Shown piece by piece: positions 52,647 to 58,997 of a stretch of DNA of 58,997 nucleotides (the stretch's first letter is position 1; the number at the start of each line of letters is the position of its first letter). Both the position numbers and the translations under genes were made by a program. The notes below the pieces were generated by a model. The model made no database searches, was not told where the DNA came from, and worked only from the letters and a program-made list of their open reading frames with translations. This stretch comes from Gammaproteobacteria bacterium. Lineage in GTDB: Bacteria > Pseudomonadota > Gammaproteobacteria > Pseudomonadales > Halieaceae. The stretch spans positions 1-58,997 of the forward strand of contig JAIBDN010000009.1 in NCBI GenBank assembly GCA_024686215.1. The letters are read 5' to 3'.

Positions 52647-53718
52647 TCAGACCGGGGCATAACGATTACTCAGACTTGCCAGCCTGGGAGGCAACACGTT
52701 CAACCTGGAGAAATCACCGTCCGCCCAGTCCACCACGCGTTTGTCCATCACCGCGTACCAGAGCGGGGGAGTCAGAGCGATGGCAAACATCAAGGGATAG
52801 CCACTGGGCAATTCGGGCAGATTATCAAAGCTGCGCAGGCTCTGGTAACGGCGAGTGGCGGCCATTTTCCAACTTTTCCCTTAGCAGCCCATAGTGCTCA
52901 ACATAGTTGGCACTGGTGAGAATACCGAACCAGCCCCACAACGCCTGCAGGATAAGGTAGGGCACCATGATCCAGCCAAAAGGCAGCAGTAGCCCACCGT
53001 AAAGCACCACCGTGATCAGCGTTGGTTGTAATACCTCATTTTCGAGTGTCCAGGGGCCCTTGCCGCTACGTGCCAGACGGGCTTTTTCGGAGCCCCAGGC
53101 ACGCCGTATGGCGTTGGGAATTTCCCAGCCGGCGAAACCGTAGATAGACTGTCCCATCTTGGCACTTGCAGGGTCGTTGGGCGTGGCTACGTCAACATGG
53201 TGACCACGGTTGTGCTCTATAAGAAAGTGACCGTAACCCACTACTGCCAGCACAGCCTTGGCCAGCCAGCGTTCCAGTTTGGTTTTCTTGTGACCGAGTT
53301 CGTGTCCGGTGTTGATAGCCAGGCCATTCACCACACCCACGGATAGCGCGAGGCCAAGCACGGCATGCCACGGCAGGTTTTGTGTACCTACAATATAGGC
53401 GGTGTATATCAGCGTGAAGTAGTGAATCGGCACCGTGAGGTAGGTCAATACGCGGTAATAACTGTCCTGCTCTAATTGTGGCACCACTTCTTCCGGAGGA
53501 TTACTGCCGTCCGTAGGTAACAGGTGATCAATAACGGGAACCAGGCCGTACCACACGATCAACGTTCCCCAGAACCAGATGACCTGGCCGGAACTGGCCG
53601 CCATCCAGCATGAAATTACCGGCATGATTGGCCAGAATAGTGACAATGACCACAGCCATCTGCGGCGGTCGGTGTAGGTGATCAGATTACCGTCGGCGCT
53701 GAGAGCTTGAATAGACAT
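52647..53718 (-). pseudogene. alkB: Alkane 1-monooxygenase gene with frameshifting internal deletion
   Basis: From ATG 53718 (AGGT site upstream) the frame gives a normal AlkB: membrane helices, His box 1 HELGHKK, box 2 EHNRGHHV, and NYVEHYGLL. After LENGR the frame changes and the C-terminus resumes one frame over (TRRYQSLRSFDNLPELPSGY, MDKRVVDWADGDFSRLN, stop at 52647). About 34 codons normally between these points are gone, including the third His box (LQRHSDHHA) needed for the diiron centre. The product of the first frame stops at 52825 and would be inactive. Start at 53718 is preferred to 53766 for its ribosome site. Confidence 0.85.
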
Positions 53719-53888
53719 GCGGTTTACCTCATAGATCGCCTTATATCTATAGCTCCAAGATGACATAGGGGCAAATTTGGTGTCAACTCCACCAGTGAAG
53801 AATATATCTGCGGCTCACAGGCATGATACTGGCAGCACGAATACAGCGCTGATACAGTAGCCCGGCTGCTCAACCCGAGTTAACGCCC

Positions 53889-55127
53889 ATGCTGGTAAGA
53901 ACCGTGGTCAATGTCTGGCCCCTCTTTTTTGGTCTGTCCCTGATCGGCCTGGCCGTGGGCGTACAGGGCAGCCTGCTCGGCATACGCGCTGAACTGGAAG
54001 GCTTTGAGTCCAATCTCATAGGCCTGCTGATGTCCTGCTACTTTGCCGGTTTTATGGCCGGCTCGCTGTTGGCCCCGCGTTTGATTTCGAGGGTGGGCCA
54101 TATTCGCACCTTTGGAGCACTCGCCGCCCTGGCCTCGATTACTATCCTGGTGCATGCCACCTATGTGGAACCCTGGACCTGGGCAGCAATGCGGTTGCTC
54201 ACCGGCTTTGCATTCTCCGCCATCTACGTGGTGGCGGAGAGTTGGCTTAACCAGGCCGCCAGCAACGAAAATCGCGGTCAGATTCTTTCCATCTACATGG
54301 TCATTTTGCTGGGCGGAATCTGCATCGGCCAGTTAATGCTCAACCTGGCCGAGCCCACCGAGTTTACCCTGTTTATCCTCATCTCCGTGATGGTCAGCTT
54401 TGCGGCCATCCCTATTTTGATGACAGTGTTGCCCACCCCCGATCTCGAGGAATCCGAACGCGTAAGCGTGGCGCATTTGTGGCGCCGGGCTCCCATGGGT
54501 GTGATCGGGATTGTGCTCGTGCAATGGTGTTCCAGCGTGGTGTTTGGCATCGGTGCCGTTTACGCGGCAAAGCTCGGCATGACTGTCGCCGAGGTGGCAA
54601 ACTTCATGGCCGCTATCATGGCGGGTGGTATGTTCTTACAGTGGCCGCTGGGGCGCCTCTCTGATCACATCGATCGCCGCTGGGTCATGGGCGTTGCCAG
54701 TATTCTTGCAGCGATAACAGCTGCATTTGCCAGCCAGGAATCCGGCGCATCCTGGCTGCTTTACACCCTGGCTTTCCTTTTCGGTGGTTTTGCCCTGTCG
54801 CTTTATTCCCTGGTGGTGGCATTGACCAACGACCATTTGCGCCCTGCAGAAATCGTTCCGGCAAGTGGCACCATTGTACTGGTGGGTGGAGTAACCTCCA
54901 TAACAGGGCCAATCAGCGCGTCACTGTTAATAGAGCGCTTCGGCTTGCAGGCATTCTTTTTGATGCTGGCGGTCTGTCTGCTACTTATGGCTGCAATCAG
55001 CATTTGGCGCGCCATCTACATCCCGGCCCTGCCACCGGAATACAAGACACAATCTACCTTGCAGGCGGCCCCGGCTCCAGTTGGAACCGTATTGCATGCG
55101 GAAGAGGAAGAGCCAGCAGATCACTAG
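53889..55127 (+). CDS. MFS transporter (YcaD-like)
   Basis: A 412-residue, 12-helix MFS protein. Its N-terminal pattern (VWPLFFGLSLIGLAVGVQGSLLGIRAE, LISRVGHIRTFGALAAL, AESWLNQAASNENRGQILSIYM) resembles the YcaD group. The C-terminal tail is long, hydrophilic and acidic (ends EEEEPADH). It is transcribed alone between the alkB relic and the ALDH relic. Substrate unknown. Confidence 0.85.
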   Translation: MLVRTVVNVWPLFFGLSLIGLAVGVQGSLLGIRAELEGFESNLIGLLMSCYFAGFMAGSLLAPRLISRVGHIRTFGALAALASITILVHATYVEPWTWAAMRLLTGFAFSAIYVVAESWLNQAASNENRGQILSIYMVILLGGICIGQLMLNLAEPTEFTLFILISVMVSFAAIPILMTVLPTPDLEESERVSVAHLWRRAPMGVIGIVLVQWCSSVVFGIGAVYAAKLGMTVAEVANFMAAIMAGGMFLQWPLGRLSDHIDRRWVMGVASILAAITAAFASQESGASWLLYTLAFLFGGFALSLYSLVVALTNDHLRPAEIVPASGTIVLVGGVTSITGPISASLLIERFGLQAFFLMLAVCLLLMAAISIWRAIYIPALPPEYKTQSTLQAAPAPVGTVLHAEEEEPADH

Positions 55128-55279
55128 CTGCAGGAGACTGCAACCAAGCCGAATTTATGGGGGCGCTGCTGCAGGTCAAAGTAATTGTGTGTCATTCCAA
55201 ATAAGTCTTCGGTAGGTATTTCTAGTATATTCCCCGTGGGTATATAGTAATCACCACCTTCAAATCCCGAGTATCGTGC

Positions 55280-55947
55280 ATGAAAGAGTACCGGCAGTTT
55301 TATATCAACGGCGAATGGGTTGATCCGGACAGCGAGGAAATCAATGAAGTAGTCAATCCGGCCACCGACCAGGTTTGTCTGCGCATAGCATCGGCCAATA
55401 GAACGGATATTGACCGTGCCTTCGAGGCCGCTCGCCGCGCGTTTCCAAAATGGTCGGCAACCCCTGGGGCGGAGCGTCGTGACTTGTTGCTGGCAGCCGC
55501 GGATGAAATGGAGGCGCGAAAAGAAGACTTTATTGATGCCCATGCTGAAACCCTGGGCGTTCCCCGACATCTCGCAGCAGAACTGCAGATCGATGGCCCG
55601 ATTGAAGCGGTCCGCTATTTCGCCCAACTTGCTCTCAAAACCGAAGAAACCAAGGAAGTGGATGGCATGATTGTGATGCAGGAAGCTGTGGGGGTTTGTG
55701 CCTTGATTAATCCCTGGAACTACCCGCTACTGCAAATGATCGGCAAGGTGGCACCGGCCATAGCCGCCGGTTGTACCATGGTCGAAAAACCGTCGGAAGA
55801 GACCCCTTCGGCCGATTTCATCATGGCTGAAATACTTCACAAAGTTGGACTGCCAGCCTGATCGCTGGCGGACCGGGTTACCCGCAAGGCATCAGCAAGG
55901 GGTCTTTTGTGAAGCCCACTATTTTTGGCGATGTAACACAGGATATG
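55280..55947 (+). pseudogene. Aldehyde dehydrogenase (betaine-aldehyde type) broken by internal deletion
   Basis: From ATG 55280 the first 193 residues are a good ALDH N-terminus (YINGEWVDPDSEEINEVVNP, CALINPWNYPLLQMIGKVAP, MVEKPSEETPSADF) but the frame stops at 55861. From 55858 a second frame continues with a C-terminal ALDH piece (LIAGGPGYPQGISKGSFVKP, TIFGDVTQDM). The intervening ~130-140 codons, with the catalytic Glu and Cys, are deleted. The ALDH piece then joins a zinc-type dehydrogenase relic at about 55948. Confidence 0.85.
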
Positions 55948-56382
55948 AAGGTGGTGGGTGCATCCAAAATTGCCGCACTGGCGCAACTGGAAATCGAGCG
56001 GATCATCGAGCGTGGAACCGATCTGATTGGCAAACTGGGAGAGTCGAGTGTCGATGTAGTCGTGGATAATGTCGCTGGGCCGGGTTTCGAGCCGCTGCTG
56101 AAATTGCTCAGGAGGGGTGGCCGTTATGCCTCGTCGGGCGCAATCGCGGGACCGATGGTGAGCCTGGATATGCGCGACTTCTATCTCAAGGACCTGCGTT
56201 TGCTTGGATGCACTGCCTGGGATGAGCCGGTGTTCCCCAACCTGGTTGGTTACATCGAGCGCGGCGAGATAATACCGCTGGTGGCCGGGACCTTTGCGCT
56301 TGAAGACATCGCCGTGGCGCAGCGGGAATTCCTGGAAAAGCAACATTTTGGTAATTTTGTGCTGCTGCCGCCCGGCCAGTAG
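55948..56382 (+). pseudogene. C-terminal relic of a zinc-type alcohol dehydrogenase/quinone oxidoreductase, fused to the ALDH relic
   Basis: In the same frame as the second ALDH piece, residues such as DVVVDNVAGPGFEPLLKLL, GGRYASSGAIAGP, YLKDLRLLGCTAWDEPVFPN and VAGTFALEDIAVAQREFLEK are the C-terminal half of an MDR-family dehydrogenase. The N-terminal GroES-like domain is missing. The fusion point is near TQDM/KVVGAS. A 158-residue chimeric peptide could be translated from ATG 55909, but it has neither protein's active site. Confidence 0.8.
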
Positions 56383-56392
56383 CGGCTGCCGC

Positions 56393-57622
56393 ATGAAGTC
56401 CTATCTGACTCTTATTCGTTCCGAATGGCGCCTGCTGCTGTTTGGCTTCGTCATGATGTTTGGATCCAGCCTGGGCCAGACCTATTTTATTGGCCTGTTC
56501 AGCGGTGAAATACGCAGCGACCTGGGGCTGAGTCACGGCGCACTCGGTGGCATCTATTCCGCGGCGACACTGACCAGCGCTGTGCTGCTGCTGTGGACCG
56601 GCTCATTGGTCGATCGCATGGATCTGCGTCATCTGGCCTACTGCGTCGCTGTGGGCCTCGCGTTTGGCTGTCTGCTTATGGCGCTAAGCCACGGTGTAAT
56701 CATGTTATTTATCAGCATGCTGGTACTGCGCCACCTGGGTCAGGGTTTGATGAGCATGACCGGCGCGACCACCATGGTGCGTTACCTGGATCACCAGAAG
56801 GGCAAGGCCAATGCGCTTGGCGGCATGGGCTATTCGCTGTCGGAAGCACTGTTACCGATGCTGGTAATAGCGCTGCTCACGGTGCTGGGATGGCGGCTGT
56901 CCTGGGTATTCTGGGGCTTGTTGCTGGTGACCCTGGTACCTTTGTTCAGCTGGCGATTATTACAGGGGCACGAGGTAAGGCATGCGGCGTACCTGAAAAG
57001 TGTTGAAGGTCGTGCCGGAAGCGAGCATTACGCGGCAAGAAAACAATGGACGCGCGCCGAAGTGGTCAGGGACCCGTATTTCTACCTGTTTCTGCCTGTC
57101 CTGCTCGCCCAACCCATGCTGTTCACCGGATTCATGTTCCACCAGGTGCACCTGGTGGAATACAAAGGCTGGCCGCTGGCCATTTGGGGCAGTATCTATT
57201 TACTGTATGCCCTGGTGTCAACGCTTTGCAAACTGTGGACCGGCATCCTCATTGACCGTGTAAGCGCCATCAGTATTGTCCCGTTGATGTCGCTGCCCTT
57301 CTGTCTGGGGCTGGCGCTGCTGGCGGCATCCGACGGCTTATGGGCAGCTGTCGCTTTCATGGTAACCATGGGCATTACTCTCGGCGTGTACTCCACGATC
57401 TCCTCGCCATTTTTCTCCGAGATGTATGGCACGCTGCACCTGGGATCTATCAAATCGGTCACCACCGCTGCCATGGTATTTGCCAGCGCGATCGCACCGG
57501 TTCTGATGGGCTGGCTTATCGATGCAGGAATCTCTATGGATACCATGGCAATTGGCAGTGCGGCCTATATCATCGTTGCCAGCGCAGCTGCGGCGCTGGC
57601 GGTGCGCGGTGCGAGCAAGTAA
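56393..57622 (+). CDS. MFS transporter (monocarboxylate/NarK-like)
   Basis: A 409-residue, 12-helix MFS protein starting MKSYLTLIRSEWRLLLFGF. Features are FGSSLGQTYFIGLFSGEIRS in helix 1, TGSLVDRMDLRH in loop 2-3, and RHLGQGLMSMTGATTMVRYL in helix 4. ATG 56393 is used because it begins just before helix 1, ten bases after the dehydrogenase relic; upstream in-frame codons belong to that relic. It looks intact among broken neighbours. Confidence 0.85.
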   Translation: MKSYLTLIRSEWRLLLFGFVMMFGSSLGQTYFIGLFSGEIRSDLGLSHGALGGIYSAATLTSAVLLLWTGSLVDRMDLRHLAYCVAVGLAFGCLLMALSHGVIMLFISMLVLRHLGQGLMSMTGATTMVRYLDHQKGKANALGGMGYSLSEALLPMLVIALLTVLGWRLSWVFWGLLLVTLVPLFSWRLLQGHEVRHAAYLKSVEGRAGSEHYAARKQWTRAEVVRDPYFYLFLPVLLAQPMLFTGFMFHQVHLVEYKGWPLAIWGSIYLLYALVSTLCKLWTGILIDRVSAISIVPLMSLPFCLGLALLAASDGLWAAVAFMVTMGITLGVYSTISSPFFSEMYGTLHLGSIKSVTTAAMVFASAIAPVLMGWLIDAGISMDTMAIGSAAYIIVASAAAALAVRGASK

Positions 57623-57755
57623 CCCCCCCCAATGGACGGGAGTCGCCAATTTCCTTGCGCCAGAGAAACTCCTTGATGCCGCTCTTGCAACTGTTTATAT
57701 ATAGGAGTAACGACATCAGTTGTCTATCAATCGCTAATTGCCTGAGTGAGCAATC

Positions 57756-58739
57756 ATGACACGTGTATCCCTTGATGAAATACAAGCCACGACGCAACAG
57801 GCTCTTGTCAGCCATGGTGCCTCACCCGAAATTGCCTCACTGGTGGCCCATGCAGTGCGGGTCGCTGAGGGAAATGGTAACCGTATCTGTGGCCTGTATT
57901 ACGTAGAGAGCTACTGCCTGCAGTTGGCCAGCGGGCGCGTTGACGGTGTGGTTGAGCCGATCATTCATGTTGATCGACCTGGAACCGTCAGGGTTGATGG
58001 CCGTTTCGGGTTCGCCCAGTCAGCCTTCGCCGCCGGTTTAGAGACTGCGCTGGCAGCGGCACGAAACAACGGCATCTGTGCATACTCGATTGAACACTCA
58101 CAGACCTGCACCTCCCTGGGGTATTTCACCGAGCAGTTGGCGCATGCCGGCATGCTGGCTATCGGGGCGACGAATGCGTCTGCCGTGGTGCCCCCCCCCG
58201 GTGGGTCCGTACCTGTCCTGGGCACCAACCCGGTGGCTATGGCAGTACCGGACGGTGACGGGGGTGTGGCTTTCCAGTTCGATTTCAGTACCAGTGCGAT
58301 CGCATTGGGAAAGATCACCATGGCTGCAGCAGCCGGTGAATCAATCCCTGCAGGGTGGGCGGTTGATGCTGACGGGCACGCCACCACCAATGCGAAAGAA
58401 GCGCTGGCTGGATCCATTCTGTCTGCAGGCGGTCATAAAGGCTACGGTTTCGGGCTGATGGCCGAGCTGTTGGCCGGTGCTTTGACCGGCTCGAGGCTTA
58501 GCAGTGAAGTACCTCCTTTAAAGGCCGCGGAGGGGCCACCGCATGACCTTGGACAGTTTTACATCGTTATCGATCCGGGAGCTTACGACGAGGGTTTCCT
58601 CCATCGCCTCGAAAAACTGGCAGAAATTATTGAAAGCCAGCCAAATGCTCGCCTGCCTGGCAGAAATCGTGCCGCTCCCGACGCCGTGGAAGTCGATGCA
58701 GGACTGTGGACAATGATCAAGGGTTTCTCAGGACAATAA
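57756..58739 (+). CDS. Ldh-family (malate/lactate/imine reductase type) oxidoreductase with atypical active site
   Basis: A 327-residue protein of the Ldh_2 fold: PPPGGSVPVLGTNPVAMAVP, FDFSTSAIALGKI, IPAGWAVDADGHAT, LSAGGHKGYGFGLMAELLAG. The usual DSHG motif that provides the catalytic Ser-His pair reads NGNR here (AEGNGNRICGLYYVESY), and the second site reads HSQTCTSLGYF rather than the common NSxHFGxAGYY. It belongs to a distinct subgroup, so malate or lactate dehydrogenase activity should not be assumed; a pyrroline-carboxylate-type reductase is one alternative. The right IS copy starts four bases after its stop. Confidence 0.82.
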   Translation: MTRVSLDEIQATTQQALVSHGASPEIASLVAHAVRVAEGNGNRICGLYYVESYCLQLASGRVDGVVEPIIHVDRPGTVRVDGRFGFAQSAFAAGLETALAAARNNGICAYSIEHSQTCTSLGYFTEQLAHAGMLAIGATNASAVVPPPGGSVPVLGTNPVAMAVPDGDGGVAFQFDFSTSAIALGKITMAAAAGESIPAGWAVDADGHATTNAKEALAGSILSAGGHKGYGFGLMAELLAGALTGSRLSSEVPPLKAAEGPPHDLGQFYIVIDPGAYDEGFLHRLEKLAEIIESQPNARLPGRNRAAPDAVEVDAGLWTMIKGFSGQ

Positions 58740-58743
58740 TTCC

Positions 58744-58997
58744 GGTATTGCCAACTTAACTCGCCGAAATTGGTAAAATCGGCGGATGAATACCTACAAG
58801 CGACACAGATTTCCGTCAGATATCATCTCCTACGCTGTCTGGCTCTACTATCGGTTCAATCTCAGGCGCGTGGTAACAGTCATCGAGATGTAGAAGATCT
58901 CCTGGCAGAACGAGGCATCACGGTCACCCGCGAATCAATTCGACTCTGGTGCATCAAATTCGGAGCAATTTATGCCCGCCGATTGAAGCGAAAGCAC
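58744..58997 (+). mobile_element. IS6-type insertion sequence, right copy (runs off right edge)
   Basis: The 254 bases from GGTATTGCC onward match 243-496 with three substitutions and no indels, in the same orientation. The transposase starts at ATG 58786 (MNTYKRHRFPSDIISY) and carries the same frameshift as the left copy (stop after VVTVIEM, then RDVEDLLAERGITV in the -1 frame). Whether this copy is full length beyond the window is not visible. With the left copy it flanks a 58.5-kb interval. Confidence 0.85.

Noticed and set aside
52422..52919. Plus-strand frame of 165 codons downstream of the MFS gene
   Set aside because: It lies opposite the C-terminal part of the alkB relic, which has clear protein similarity on the minus strand; the plus frame has none.
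57623..57640. C-rich tract after the MFS gene (and another near 58191) as a regulatory or phase-variable repeat
   Set aside because: The tracts are only 7-8 bases long; the second lies in a conserved proline stretch of the Ldh-type gene, and neither sits at a gene start.
1..58997. CRISPR arrays, tRNA or rRNA genes, prophage genes
   Set aside because: No regularly spaced repeats, no tRNA cloverleaf with a CCA-type end at gene borders, no rRNA-like sequence and no phage structural genes were seen.

Overview
The window reads as the chromosome of an aerobic, probably marine gammaproteobacterium. This is inferred from the mix of BCCT betaine carriers, a TonB-dependent receptor beside a TPR-sulfotransferase, a DMSP demethylase (DmdA) and Pseudomonas-like sarcosine/betaine genes with GlxA/GbdR-type AraC regulators; no rRNA or phylogenetic marker is present. 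It is one large accessory island for catabolism of methylated onium compounds (glycine betaine, dimethylglycine, sarcosine, DMSP, probably quaternary-ammonium phosphonates and proline-type betaines). The carbon taken off ends on tetrahydrofolate (THF).

Layout. 1-643: a partial Phd/YefM antitoxin with two palindromic operators, then a degraded IS6-type element. 644-8238: an AraC-family regulator divergent from a soxBDAG operon (heterotetrameric sarcosine oxidase) plus a Rieske oxygenase. 8200-16129 (minus strand): a second operon, BCCT carrier - soxB2 - soxD2 - soxA2 - soxG2 - FAD oxidoreductase. 16510-28929 (plus): a dimethylglycine dehydrogenase-like fusion protein, then a tight 11-gene run: non-pyrrolysine MttB-family methyltransferase, corrinoid protein, DUF1638, PF13769 protein, MTHFR C-terminal-domain protein, MetF, methyl-THF:corrinoid methyltransferase, RACo-type corrinoid activator, TmpA-like and TmpB-like non-heme iron oxygenases, and a GFA-family protein. 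28973-30586: second BCCT carrier. 30726-34964: a set of oxidoreductase/hydrolase genes in decay. 35186-39890: TonB receptor and TPR-sulfotransferase. 40027-48823: LysR regulator, aldehyde dehydrogenase, dipeptidase, third BCCT carrier, a 565-residue protein I do not recognise, a DUF3726-like protein and a second GbdR-like regulator. 48904-50013: dmdA. 50350-58739: three MFS carriers, a DUF2834 protein, an Ldh-family oxidoreductase and several deletion-scarred pseudogenes (alkB, an aldehyde dehydrogenase and a zinc-type dehydrogenase). 58744-58997: a second, directly repeated copy of the IS6-type element, running off the edge.

How the genes fit together (inference): TmpA/TmpB would oxidise a trimethylammonium-ethylphosphonate to glycine betaine and phosphate. 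Glycine betaine could lose its first methyl either oxidatively (Rieske enzyme) or through the corrinoid system (MttB-like -> corrinoid protein -> THF). Dimethylglycine and sarcosine are then demethylated by the DMGDH-like and Sox enzymes to methylene-THF and formaldehyde. DmdA and the corrinoid route both make 5-methyl-THF, which MetF could oxidise to methylene-THF. The combination of a Co(I)-dependent methyl-transfer operon with O2-dependent enzymes in one transcription unit is the most striking feature. The right half of the window shows repeated out-of-frame internal deletions, so part of the island is being lost.
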